Positions 22,310-34,100 of a stretch of 64,000 nt of DNA are shown here, in pieces. A program made the translations under genes and the position numbers. The stretch comes from Krasilnikovozyma curviuscula (lineage: Eukaryota > Basidiomycota > Tremellomycetes > Cystofilobasidiales > Mrakiaceae). Below the pieces are notes generated by a model. That model had not been told where the DNA came from. It was given only the letters and a program-made list of their open reading frames with translations, and searched no databases. How positions within the stretch are numbered: position 1 is the stretch's first letter; every line of letters begins with the position of its first letter. The stretch lies in the NCBI GenBank assembly GCA_014825775.1, contig MVAQ01000010.1, positions 1 to 64,000 of the forward strand, given 5' to 3'.

Positions 22310-24085
22310 TCAAAGCTTCGTCGCAACGAAAAACGCAGCGTTGTACTCGTATTTCAACATTCCACCTTGGTTGGCCGTATACTGGGCAGGGATATTTCTC
22401 TCTTGAGAAATCTCGAATCCGACTAATTTGGCCAGCTCCTTGACCTCATCCAAACTTAACTCGACACTCCTGTCTTTCCCCCCGGTACTTCCAGTCGTGT
22501 TCTCAAAGTGCCACAGCAAAGGCCCTAAGTTGTACCATTTACCGCCTTTCTTGAGGACATTATGGATCGTCCGGAGGTACGAGATGATGTTCCGCGCAGT
22601 GTCGATGAAGAAGCATGACAGAAGAGCATCCCATTGTTCTGCTTCTTCTGCTCCCGAGTAAACATCGAGGAAATCTCCTGCAATGAGAGAGAAGTCGCTC
22701 CCAGGTGGTAAAGATGCTGGATTCACATCTGGAAATTGAACGGAACGAAGGAGAGAGTGGTGCGTGGTTTGGTGGTTTGAGAAGGAGTGGACATAAGGAT
22801 GGATTGTGTATTCGTCTGCTTGCTGTGTTCTATGAGAAGGTATGGGAGGTTATTAAAGAAAGGAGAAAGGGAACAGAATGAGCAAACAGCGTTTTTCGAG
22901 TGGCGGGAGGGGATGTGAAGTGCACTCACTGATTCAGGATGCAGAAACTTCCCAACAGCATAAAATAACTGAACTCATTTCCTTGACTGGCATACCCAGC
23001 GTTGGCAACATCCCACGGTAATCTCGCCAATCCGGCACCTGGAATCAAGACCTTTGTTTTTCTTTTCTCATCAACCGAGAGATGGGCGTTATCGGCGTTC
23101 AAGGCATCTAACAAGGGCTTATAGGATGATTCTCGTTCAGATGCTCCCTGATCATACGAAGAAACCAGTGCTAAAAAGTCAGTTGAGCTGAACGAAATGC
23201 GAATAGAGCACTCCAGTACAAACCTCTCGACTCCAATCTCTGACAAACTGCTTCAGGGTCGACTTCATCTTATCCATATCAAAATCTGTTGGCTTTGGCA
23301 GCTTCTTCGGTTCTGGTGTTGTTTCAACGAGAACTGGCGGTGCTGATGCGAGTTCATGAGAGTGTGAGTGTGAATGATCACTGTCGTCGTAAGAGTGACT
23401 GTGAGAGGCACAAGGTGGGTTGGGATTAGAGTAATCGAAATCCCAATCTGCATGTAGTCAAACCAAGTAGATTTCAATATATGTTTCGGCAATTGAGTGT
23501 AGCTTGACTCACCTTCATCAGCGTCATCGTCACTCAAGGGGCCTAGATCGATATCCTCAACTGATACAGAGAGATCATGACTGTGCCCACCACAGTTTTC
23601 ATGATCATGTTCATCGTCATAATTATCTTCCAGCCCACCTCCAAACATTCCAAAGTCAGCGCCGTCGACGACCGTCCTCAGGAAGTCAGCATTCACCCTG
23701 ATGGCTTCGTTCACGTCGTCCAGCTTCTTTTCGAAGTTTATAGTCGGATGAGAGAGTAAAGCGCTATAAAGTAAGGGATCTAGTTAGTCTGTGCTTGGAA
23801 TTCGGGCACCCAAATAAATGCTTACCGATCTGCTGCTGGGAGGGTCAAGAAATCTTTGAGTCTTCGATTGTTGGCTGATAAACTACATTCATTTAATCAG
23901 CAACGACCTACAGTTTGCGGTAAATGATTTGCTACTCACGCAAACTGCTCGTAGTAATAGAAGCAGTTCATGATTGAGTTGAAGTGATCAGCTTCCTTCT
24001 GCTTCTCAGACTTGGCAGCCTGAGAATCAGCAGCGCTGTGGTCTCCATGAGAGTGAATGGAATGAGAGTGCGAATGATCAGACAT
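22310..24085 (-). CDS. carnosine N-methyltransferase-like protein (N2227 family) with His-rich insertions
   Basis: The ATG at 24085-24083 opens MSDHSHSHSIHSHGDHS, followed by HFNSIMNCFYYYEQFA, the N2227 family start. About seven exons. The SAM-binding part reads KVLIPGAGLARLPWDVANAG (motif I) and GNEFSYFMLLGSFCILN. The later exon has SDFSLIAGDFLDVYSG, WDALLSCFFIDTARNIISYL, LKKGGKWYNLGPLLWHFENT and LVGFEISQERNIPAQYTANQ, stop at 22312-22310. These match CARNMT1/YNL092W, which methylates the imidazole of carnosine and related histidine peptides. Unusual here are three histidine-rich segments: the N-terminus, a DEHDHENCGGHSHD stretch near 23590, and SHSHSYDDSDHSHSHSHE near 23355-23405. The last two lie in a long insertion before the catalytic core. 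Confidence 0.9.
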
Positions 24086-24304
24086 TACTTTTTTGCTTGT
24101 GGAAGTGGTTTGAATAATCTTCGCGCAGAAAAGGAACGGCGAAGTGACCTCGAACCTCCAGGACCTTCCAACTGAAACTTACTTTAGGTGGCTCTCTTTC
24201 CATTGGGAAGTGTAATACATGGCCTATCAGGTGTTCCGCTCAGCTCTCAGGCCTTGAGAACGAACGTCAAGAGACAGCCAGGCCCAACTTACCTCAACCT
24301 ACTC

Positions 24305-25396
24305 ATGGCCTCTAGAAATGGACAATCTGCTGCTGCTTCTGAACTGGATGATTGGGAGAGAGATGTGAGGAGTTCCTTATTCTATCCTGCTTCTGAGCTT
24401 GCTTGGACTGAATGGTGTCGCTATGGTAGGACTTATCAACTCCCTTTGAAAGAATGAGCGTTCGACATCCCAATGTTCCTGTCAGACCCCAGCAGCAGCC
24501 ACAGTACTCATATCAGCAGCAGCAATATCAATACCAACACCAACACAGAGCTCAAACTGCTCCTGCATGGAGTAGCCGTGACCAGAGCAGCGGCGGCTCG
24601 AGGTCGTCTTCGCCTGGGTCGGCAGGTTGGGGTGACAGCGAATGGGAACGTAGAGGCAGCACAGGATATAACTCCCCACGAACTGGTGGAAACGAGTATC
24701 AGAGAAATGCAATACCCACGGAGGAAAGCAACAGAAGGATCTGGCAGAGCGCGTATGTTCCTTATTCCCTTGAAGGGCCGATTTAACCTTGCTGACCGAG
24801 TTCCCTCAACTTGTAGCAATACCGCGCCACCGACAGCGTTCTCGATATTGAACTCAAATATCTCTTCGTCTCCAGTAACGCTCCTCTCAGCATCGTCCTC
24901 AACAGTGGCCCCACCTCCGAAGATTACTCTACTCAAACGCCCACAAGGCTCTCAGAGCACATCCCCCAACTCGTCGCGCTCATCGACTCCAACAAGAAAT
25001 AAGACGGTCCAAGAGAGAGAAGAAGAGTATAGACTTGCTCGAGAGAGGATTATGGGTCCATCGTACATGCCGTCGTTAAGCACCACCACATCATCTACGA
25101 CGGACAGCAACTTCAGCGCCGGTAACGCAAACAACAATGATAACAACACCACCAATTCCAATTTCAAACGCGAGAAGTCACCAAAATCTGTATCTCCATC
25201 ATCATATCCAACCGCCAGCAACGGCAGCAGACAACCCCAGCAGCCCAAAGAGAAGGAGAAGGTCTTTGGTGCGACTCGTCAGCCCCAGGGACCGGCTTCA
25301 TCTGGTGGTACAGGGTTTGGGAATAGGCGCAATCCACCCCCACAGGCTCAGGTAATACCCAAAGGCACGGCGAAGAAAGATACATTTGGGTATTGA
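24305..25396 (+). CDS. SUZ-domain protein (putative RNA-binding)
   Basis: Three exons. Exon 1 is 24305-24364 (MASRNGQSAAASELDDWERD), exon 2 is 24430-24752 and exon 3 is 24817-25396. Exon 2 is glutamine- and tyrosine-rich low complexity. Exon 3 carries PPPKITLLKRPQGSQ and the SUZ signature NKTVQEREEEYRLARERIMG. The rest is Ser/Asn/Pro-rich, and the end reads QAQVIPKGTAKKDTFGY, like the SUZ-C tail. The join of exon 1 to exon 2 (D|DLSTPFERMSVRHP) rests on a 65-nt intron with clean borders and keeps frame. SUZ proteins bind RNA and often associate with mRNA control; the human counterpart of similar design is SZRD1. The target RNA is unknown. Confidence 0.85.
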
Positions 25397-25634
25397 GTTT
25401 GGGCAAGGTGTGAAGAGCCGCTCTTCATTAGTATAGCCAGAATCTGCACAAGTTATTGGGTGCCTGATTTCCTGTTGTGTACATCTCAATGTGGAGCATA
25501 GCTTGCAATGCTAACCAACATGCTTATGACGACTTCTTATTCATAACAACAAAGACGCTGAACGTCGAGAAACCGCGAACTGATATGTAAAAAGAAAAGA
25601 GAAAGGGCGCTGTTTTGCTGTAAAATGACAGCGA

Positions 25635-26191
<557 letters not shown>

Positions 26192-26307
26192 TCAGCTTGG
26201 AGGCCCATAACTCGGATCAAGACTCACTTGAAGAAGGGTAGAAGGGTTGGTAGAATAGAGTGGAGTGTAGTTTGGGGTAACACCAGCTGGTCAAATGCAC
26301 CCTGAAT

Positions 26308-26314
26308 TTATATG
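26308..26314 (-). promoter_or_regulatory. TATA box for histone H4
   Basis: The plus-strand bases TTTATAT read ATATAAA toward the H4 gene, about 160 bp upstream of its ATG. Confidence 0.5.
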
Positions 26315-26348
26315 TTTTCAGTCTTCACTTCGTGACAGACGAAAGTCG

Positions 26349-26356
26349 TCAGTCGC
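26349..26356 (+). promoter_or_regulatory. octamer TCAGTCGC shared with the H2A/H2B promoter
   Basis: The same eight bases occur at 38979-38986 in the other divergent histone promoter, on the same strand relative to H3 and H2B. A shared regulator is possible; chance cannot be excluded for eight bases. Confidence 0.35.
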
Positions 26357-26374
26357 ACTTTCGCGGCTATTTGT

Positions 26375-26404
26375 CGCGCACGGATCTCCAAAGATCGTGC
26401 GCGC
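26375..26404. repeat. imperfect palindrome in the H4/H3 promoter
   Basis: The left arm CGCGCACGGATCT and right arm AGATCGTGCGCG are inverted copies differing by one extra G, separated by CCAA. The arms are 12-13 bases, far longer than expected by chance here. It could be a dimeric transcription-factor site or form a cruciform. Confidence 0.75.
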
Positions 26405-26443
26405 CCGTCCACAATAGTTCGCAACAAAGTTAATAGGAAATCG

Positions 26444-26450
26444 TATAAAG
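26444..26450 (+). promoter_or_regulatory. TATA box for histone H3
   Basis: TATAAAG lies about 150 bp upstream of the H3 ATG. The identical heptamer stands at a similar distance before H2B. Confidence 0.55.
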
Positions 26451-26599
26451 TGGCACCCCACCTCACTGTTTGGCTTCATCCAACCAACCATCATACAACG
26501 CATTCAACTCATTTGTGAGCTGCTGAAGGTTTCTTCATAGTTAGGTAAACGAGGTTACTGACTCTTAGCCCTCTATCTCAGTCTCTCCACCTCATTATA

Positions 26600-27218
26600 A
26601 TGGCCAGGACTAAGCAAACCGCTAGAAAGTCGACTGGAGGCAAGGCTCCAAGAAAGCAGCTCGCTACCAAGGCTGCCAGAAAGTCTGCCCCTGCTGCTGG
26701 TGGTGTCAAGAAGCCACACAGATATAGACCAGGAACGGTCGCTCTGGTCAGGCATTTCTATTGCTCACTTGGTCAGCCTAACTCTTTACTGACTTTGCAT
26801 TGGCTTTATGTTATCCAGAGAGAAATTAGACGATACCAGAAGTCTACCGAGCTCTTGATCCGAAAGCTCCCATTCCAAAGACTTGTTAGGGAAATCGCCC
26901 AGGACTTCAAGACTGGTGAGATGGGCTCCGATCTCCTCTTACATTCTACTTTACAGTCTCTGAATGGTCTTTTTCGTTTAGATCTCCGATTCCAGTCATC
27001 TGCTGTAATGGCTCTTCAGGAAGCTTCCGAGGCTTACCTGGTCTCCCTCTTCGAAGACACCAACTTGGCTGCTATCCACGCTAAAAGGTATACCTCATCT
27101 ATCCTCGTATGATGCTGTTACATCTCACTTACTATGTCGCTGTTTGGCTTTTGGCAGAGTTACCATCCAGCCTAAGGATCTTCAACTCGCGAGACGTCTT
27201 CGCGGTGAACGTGCTTAA
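26600..27218 (+). CDS. histone H3
   Basis: Core nucleosome histone. The ATG at 26600 opens [20 protein letters not shown] with lysines 4, 9, 14 and 18 in place. Further blocks are [72 protein letters not shown] and [19 protein letters not shown], stop at 27216-27218. Three introns begin at 26747, about 26919 and about 27088. It is 136 residues. The sequence is a conventional H3 (not the centromeric variant), with a KSTELL and SSAVMAL pattern as in fungal and H3.3-type histones. Confidence 0.98.
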
Positions 27219-27567
27219 ACGAGTCTCGATGGGCGTGTTTTTTTCGTGAGGTAGAGGGGTGTTGTTTTATATGTCGTTTTAGATTATCTCATTTGTTGTT
27301 TGAAGTAATGCTCGGTGGAGTTTGCGAGCCAGGGCAGTCGCGCACGCGTCTGAGATCATGTCGACTAATTTGACATATATCAGGCTGTCAAAGTAAGAAC
27401 GCTGCAACTTTCTCGGTTACATGCAACCTGTTCTTCCTTTTGATATAGCAGTTTGTGGATCAGATCAGCGCCACAGATGCTATCGAACCATTAGCCGCAA
27501 TACTCGACGAGCATTCAGTAACCACTTCACTATTTAATCCTAAAGGTTCAGCTCAATCTCTGTTACG
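27219..27567. promoter_or_regulatory. region between H3 and the thioesterase gene
   Basis: This is a 349-bp stretch holding the H3 3' end and the promoter and leader of the next gene. An upstream ATG at 27358 opens a short frame that may be spliced (GTAAGA near 27394), but it reaches a stop before the main start. It is best read as 5' untranslated leader or an upstream ORF. Confidence 0.4.
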
Positions 27568-28771
27568 ATGGCCTCCAGGTTTCTACTGCGGTCCTCTGTG
27601 ACGTCGTACTCGAAAAGAACCTACTCGACAAACGTTCCTCCCCCAAAGATATCGAAATCCTCCTCGACATTCAACACCTTAGGTTAGCTCGTGTCCATTT
27701 CCTGACCTGACATTTCAGAGCTTAAACTGATCCATTCTCTTGTGGTGCTCAGCTCTCACCACACTAACAGCAGCAACCTTCTATGCTGTCGGTTCGTTCT
27801 ACCCACCGTCGCTCCTCAAGTTCCTTGCCCCGCGCCCAGCACCAGCCCCACCTCCTGCGGACTCACCAGAAGGTAAGGCTATGGTTGAGAATGTAGAGAA
27901 TCAGATCCAGGTGCTAAAGGTGGTGAAGAAGGCGAGGGAGGAGAATGTCGCCAAGGAAGGGTGGTACGAAACTCGTGAGTTCAAGTCGAATGAACAGACC
28001 TAAGTGAACTTTGACTCACATAAACATAACGGTTCAACGTAGGTCCCCATCAGACAAAGAATGCTTCTCCTCACTCTCTCACGTCAACAGCTCTCAAAGG
28101 ACCTGGTGCGCCCCTCTCGTACCCATTGCGCACGTCCAACTTTAAACTGATATCTATTTTTTTCGAACTTTCCACCATCTCAGGCAAACTAACAATACCA
28201 CCAATCCTCTTCGCCTCACCTACCGAGTCGTCCTCGCTCATCGTCCTCCACGTCGGCCGCTCCGTCTGCGGGCACGATGGTATCGTCCACGGTGGGCTGA
28301 TAGCGACCATCTTGGATGAAGCGACGGGCAGACAAGCTATCTTGAGCTTGCCGAGTAAACTTGGGGTGACTGCGAAGCTGGAGATTCAGTATAGGAAACC
28401 GACGATTGCTGATCAGGTGAGATCTGTCTCTCTATAGTGCGCCTTCGGATGGGAGCTATTTGTCTTACACTAATGGAATTGATATCCACTCTAGTTCCTT
28501 GTTATCGAAACTGAGTTGAAAGAGCAGAAGGGACGTAAAGCGATCGTGGAGTCAAAGCTTTACAATTTGGATAACGAGCTGTTGGCTGAAGCTACGTGCG
28601 TGTCTAATACTCTTCAGCGCTCTGACTTTGCCTCCAAAGACTAATCCTGCTTGCTCAAATTATAGTGCACTGTATGTAGAGCCAAAGTGGGCGAAGATGC
28701 TCGCCAACAGCGGCGTGAAAGAGATGCTTGGAGTAGGGCCTGAGCTGGGGAAAAAATCAGCTCAAAACTAG
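27568..28771 (+). CDS. hotdog-fold thioesterase superfamily protein, probably mitochondrial
   Basis: The ATG at 27568 opens a basic, Ser-rich presequence (MASRFLLRSSVTSYSKRTYS) typical of mitochondrial import. One hydrophobic segment follows (LTTLTAATFYAVGSFYPPSL), then a proline-rich linker and a helical stretch. The hotdog domain starts after ALKGPGKLTIPPILF and has VCGHDGIVHGGLIATILDEA, the conserved HGG loop and helix of acyl-CoA thioesterases, then KLGVTAKLEIQYRKPTIADQ and LVIETELKEQKGRKAIVESK. The stop is at 28769-28771. Five or six introns, including one at 28106-28183 and one of 60 nt after TIADQ. It probably hydrolyses acyl-CoA at the inner membrane (inference); chain length is unknown. 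Confidence 0.85.
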
Positions 28772-28883
28772 ACCTTTCTGAAGCAGAAGTATGGATGTCA
28801 TCATCTACACACCGTGAATAGTCATGATGGACAATTTCGTGTGTACACAAAGTATGAAAGAGGCTCATGCGCACTCCACAATC

Positions 28884-30837
28884 TCATTTAGGATCCGTCC
28901 AGCACTCCCATCTCTCCTTTTCCTTCTCACTGCCGTCAAATTGCCAGTTGATCGTCTTGACAATCTCCGAGAAGCCTTCGCTTTGGTTAGGTTCCTCCAG
29001 CTGCTCATACCACGAGTGGATGGCTAATTGAGGGACCCGCTCACCGAAAGTAGAAGGGTATTTCCTGTATTCGTTGTTGTGAAGAGCATGAAGTTTCGTC
29101 ATGTTAAAGTACAGGCATCGGACTGGAATCTTGTATTGCTTAGCAATGTTGATGTATAGTTCTCGAGTAAGGACGTTTCTATTGGTATTGTCTGTGGAAA
29201 CGAGGATGTCATTAAAAAGACAGAGGCAACACCATTACAGCGTAAAGTATATCTTTCGAAAGTAAAGCGGGTACCCACCAATAACTACCTTCCCACCACT
29301 TTTGACAGTTTCTTCAGTCTTCCGGAGGCACTTAGGTCGAGATTTCAGCTCGTCTTGGTTAATTCGAATGTAACCGGCAGCAGCGAAGTATTTTCCGAAA
29401 AATCTCGATTTACCACAACCGCTGCAGACACAACAGTTAGGGTTTGATGCTCTGGTGAAGAAGGGGAGATTCAAACTCACGGAGGGCCACAGAATATGAC
29501 AATCTCTTGTTCTGGAGGGGTGGGAACTAGAGGCGTGTTGGTAGGCGAGAAAAGAAACGCGCCTAGCAACAATCAAGGAACTCTCAGATATTAATTAGTT
29601 GAAGAGTATTCCACTGGAGGGTAACTAACTTGAAGGCAGCGCCTTGGGATTGAATCCTGCCGGAGCAGGCAGGGTCTTCTGGTCGTTTAAGAAAAATTGC
29701 TGTGATAGAGTGACAAAAGTCAGCCGCAGCTCCGAAAGAAGTTCGTAGCTTCAATCCTACTTCGGGAGTGTGAAACTTCAATCCAGCATTTTGAGCCCAC
29801 TTCAAGTCACCATCGCTGTGATCTGATGGTCTTCCCGCGGCATCACCAACGTAGAAAGAGTTCTCGACATCTGCATGTAGTAGAAATATACAAGACTAAA
29901 ATAAGTAGTTTGTTGCAAGAGAGAACACGAGGTCACTAACCAATGTTTCTTCCTTCAGCTGCAAAAATCTCATTCAAGTAATCCCACATTCCAAGCATCG
30001 GTTTCCTGAAGTAGTCTTTACTCATCGCTGCAATTGCTCTGAATGGAACTCCTTTCAGCTGTTGAGTCAAAATAAAGAAGGAAGGTTAAACAAAATACTG
30101 TCGCAGTTCGCTGGACGCTGCCGCTCACTTGGTATGAGATCAGTTCCAGTTTCCTTTTCCAATCATCGTACTTTTTTGTTCCTTTAGCGGGAGGTGGAGT
30201 GAGGCCATTCTGATTAGAGATGATGACGATCATGTACCTTAAATCCGAGAAATCACTACGTGAGTTTTAAATGACACGCGATGTGCATTGCTGAGAGACT
30301 CACTTTTCTTCATTTAGTTGGGCAAGACGAGGCTTGACTATAGGGTTCCACCAATTCCAATCATTTGCATCCTTTGGAAACTTTCCACCTTCCCTCGTTT
30401 TGATCAGGGTCCCATCGAGATCGAATATTGCCAGTTTGTGAAACGGCACTGGCGGAGCTGCGAGAATCTGAACGATGGGTGGGAACGCTTCTTCGTGGAC
30501 AAAATGAAGGATAGATGGTCTCTCACTGTCTCCAGCAGCGCGAAGAGTATCAGTTTGAGCAGAGTTTTGGTTTTGTGTTGAGGCGTTCAACTCACGGTTC
30601 ACGCTGCCATGGAGAATCTGTCCTGGAAGAGCTCACAGTCGCGTTGGTGAAAAAGGAATGGACTTGATGCAGAAGGTATTTTAGATCATTTTGAAACTGT
30701 CACATATGAGAAAGGACTGGCTGCTCACTCTTTGGTTTCTTGGGAACCCTTTCGTCGTCCCCTTTGTCCTTCTCCTCAGCTGCTCGTTTCGTATCCTTCT
30801 TAGTCGTAGTTGTTCGAACTGCAGCCGTTCGAGACAT
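28884..30837 (-). CDS. PNK1: polynucleotide kinase / 3'-phosphatase (DNA end repair)
   Basis: A bifunctional enzyme that removes 3'-phosphates and phosphorylates 5'-OH ends at DNA breaks. The ATG at 30837-30835 ([20 protein letters not shown]) opens a lysine-rich, probably nuclear-targeting tail; the frame upstream of it starts only at GTG. The HAD phosphatase comes first: [20 protein letters not shown] (catalytic DxD of DLDGT) and [20 protein letters not shown], then [20 protein letters not shown]. The kinase follows: [20 protein letters not shown] (Walker A) and [20 protein letters not shown]. The end is [18 protein letters not shown], stop at 28886-28884. About nine exons. No FHA domain is present, as in other fungal Pnk1 proteins and unlike human PNKP. 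Confidence 0.94.
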
Positions 30838-31106
30838 ATTCAACTGTAGCGATATTTCTCTGATGGGTCGAACGAAGGTCCTACAGACCATGGGTCTTGG
30901 ATGTTCTGGAGTGGGAAACCTCACGCTTGCGTTTGGCGCCACAGTCGTAGATCAAAAGAAATGAATGGAAGAGTGCTACAGATACACGCAACGCAGAAGT
31001 AACCAATAAACCAATACACCTGGAAACAAAAACGGGAAACAGAAAGCTAAAGGAGGGGGTGGTTTGAAGTGAAATCACATAAACAGTCCAAGAGGCACAC
31101 TGTACA

Positions 31107-34100
31107 TCTACGCCGATGTAGAAGCTGCATCACGTCGCAGCAAGCGACGACGATGAGCTTCTTGTAGTACATCAATCACTCGCGGCTTCATGATGGGCTT
31201 AGCAATAAGATCTATTCATACGAAACGGAAAGTCAGTCGAGTAGCGACAACGAATGAAGAGCTGAGACTCACCGTTTACACCAGCAGCACGATATTCGTC
31301 TTGATCTTTATACAAATGATAGATGGTCAGCCAAGTACTGCCATCAATTATAACTACAACCAAAAAAGCAACTGACCATCTTTTGATGCATTACCCGTGG
31401 CTCCACAAACGAAATCGTCTCTTCCCAGCTGTCTTATCTCGGAGATGACTTCGAGTCCAGTCATCTTCGGCATCGAGTTATCGAGGAAGACCACATCGTA
31501 GGTATTCGGTGGAGCTGCTAGCAAGATGTCAAGCGCTTGTTGACCATCTTCAGCCGTTCCAACAGTGTGACCCATTCGAGTTATCATACGCTGTCAGTGT
31601 GAAACGCAGTCAGTACGAGTGAGATTTTATCCTGCAGGAAAATAGCCCTTACCGATAACATCAATCGATTTGAATCATTGTCATCCACCACCAAAACTGA
31701 GAGTGGTGGCGTTATCAGCACAGCAGTAGCAGCTGTAGATGTGTTCGATAGCGACCTCAGTTGTTTTCCGTTTGTCATTGCCGGAGGGGAGAGTTCAGGA
31801 GGATTGAGGAGATATGATCCGTCCAGCGGTGAAGTTGAAAAGACTGATCTGCTGCCAAGGGCTGACGATGATTGGATGACTTGAGGGAGTTGGTGTTCTT
31901 CAGGTAGAGGAGGTGATGTACCTAGACTGCCAGATGTGAGAGTGTGAGGTAAGAGTGGAGCCCTAGAAGATGTAGATACCATAGAGTTGTTTCGAGGGTT
32001 GCCAATGACTGGAGGTCTCTCAAGAGGTATGTCGGAATGGTCAGATACCTTTCCTCCGTCACTTCCTTCCCTGATCGAATCCGGTGCTGGAGGTGACTCG
32101 GGTTCATGGTCAATCATCGATGAGGGCTGATGGACCATTAGTGATTCCTTTCCAGCTCTTGGAGATCTGGCTTTGGGTCTCTTCGCAGCTGAGGTGAGTT
32201 CGAACGGCAGTTCGATCCAGAAAGTGGATCCAACTCCCTTTTGACTAATGACCCCCAATCGACCCCGACTGAGTTTGATGATGTTTGAAACAAGAGCCAA
32301 ACCAAGTCCAGTACCTTTCGCATGAAGAAGTGGGAAGTCAGTAATCACCACTAAAATAGTTGCTCCTAAGAGTGTTGTCAAACTTACCTTTGCCACCCTG
32401 CAATCTTCCGATCTCAGTCTGTACATACGGAGAGAAAAGGCGATTCTCAATCATGTCGGAGCTGTTGATTCCCAGACCAGTGTCGGAAACCTCAATTCGG
32501 ACAGCAATGCGTTCAACAGGGTGGTCATCCATCATCTTCTTTTCCAATTTGGACGACAGCGACACAGATCGGTCGACCGTTCGCACTTCAGCAGCCAGTT
32601 CAGTTTCCTTGTCACTCGCACGAGCAGGTGCTGGACTTCCAACGGGAAATACGAGGCGAGTTGTGAGTCTGATTCGACCACCGGGACCAGTAAACTTGAC
32701 GGCATTGCTTGCCAAGTTACTGATAACCTGTCTCAGTCTCATCTCATCACCAAAGACCACTGGCTCCAAATCACTTCCTTCCACAGAGTTGGCGCAGATC
32801 TCATCAATTCTGTCATCAAAGTCGGTGCCGAAGTCGATCCCTTTACTCTGCGCTCCAACTTGAATGCTACCAAGCATGGACTTGAGAACTCGATGGAATG
32901 GGAATGGGCTTGACACAGTTTCGAACTTTCCAGCGTCCATCTTGGAAATGTCTGCCGAAACGAAAAGCTGCTGAGCCCTAAAGTTAAAATGTGTATCAGG
33001 AATTGGAGAAACTTACCGAGGACATCGTTGAGGACTTGATGTACCATTGAAATAGAACCAAACAAAGCGTCTACTTCGGGTCCATTCCCTTCTGCCTCAG
33101 CAGCTTGGAAAACATCCGCAGATTGGAGGTTCTGCAAAGCAAGACTGGCAGTGTTGAGTGGAACACGAATTTCGCTACAATAAGATTGTGGTAAATAAGT
33201 CAAGATCTGGAGATAGAATAGTCGATTACGGTTGCTTACTGGAAGATGTATGAAACGAAACGATTCTTGCTGTTTGTAGCCTTATTCTCAGCAACCTGTG
33301 CTTTCTGGGTTGCACGGAACTGTCTCTTTAATTGGTCTCGAAGGCTATCCGTAAGATGTCACATTAGTTTCTGCACGGCCCACTTTTATAAAGTCTACAG
33401 TACTCACCTGAACAATCTTCGGTCTGCTTTCTCCTTCATGTAACTGAGACCGAGAATAAATGCAGTGAAAAGAGCAAAGTTGATGGCGTTTCTAATCCAG
33501 GTAGAGCTGTGAGGAGCGGCAAGAACGCAGACTTCTAGAAGGAAGGCGAGGGCGCCGACAAAGTACGAGACACGAGATGCTTTGCAAGCGAACATGGTGA
33601 TTGCTGGAATTCCGACAGCTGAGAACATCGCTCCAGTAAAATCCTTTAAGTCAACAAAGCCAAAGAATTGATTATCGAAAAAAAGTGCTACAAAGAATCG
33701 GCAAATACACTTACTTTGCCTCCGCATTTATTATAGGGAGAGGGAGCATAGTAGTGACAAAACGCCAAGTCGGCGAGAGCCATAATACTCCAAAGCCATG
33801 TTGCACAGAAAAGATAGATCTTTGAGGAACGAGAAGTGAGTGAGGTTTACAGTCGACGAGCAAGGAAAGCTGGATGAAAGGTACCTGATACAAAAATGGC
33901 TTTCGACGAGGAAGGTCATAGACAATGAGCAGTGCAAGCGGCACAACGAAGATGGGAGCTATCACCCAGTAAGCAAGCTTATTAACAATGTCGAATGGTT
34001 TTGCGGCCTGCGCACAGCAGTGGAGAGAATTCAGCAAAGGAGACGCAAGTGGGTGATAGGTAGTACCAAAAATGCTCACAAAACAGAGTGTGATGACCCT

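Noticed and set aside
27358..27567. Possible separate small spliced gene upstream of the thioesterase
   Set aside because: After the plausible intron the frame stops before the thioesterase ATG and shows no family resemblance. It is better read as leader or upstream ORF.
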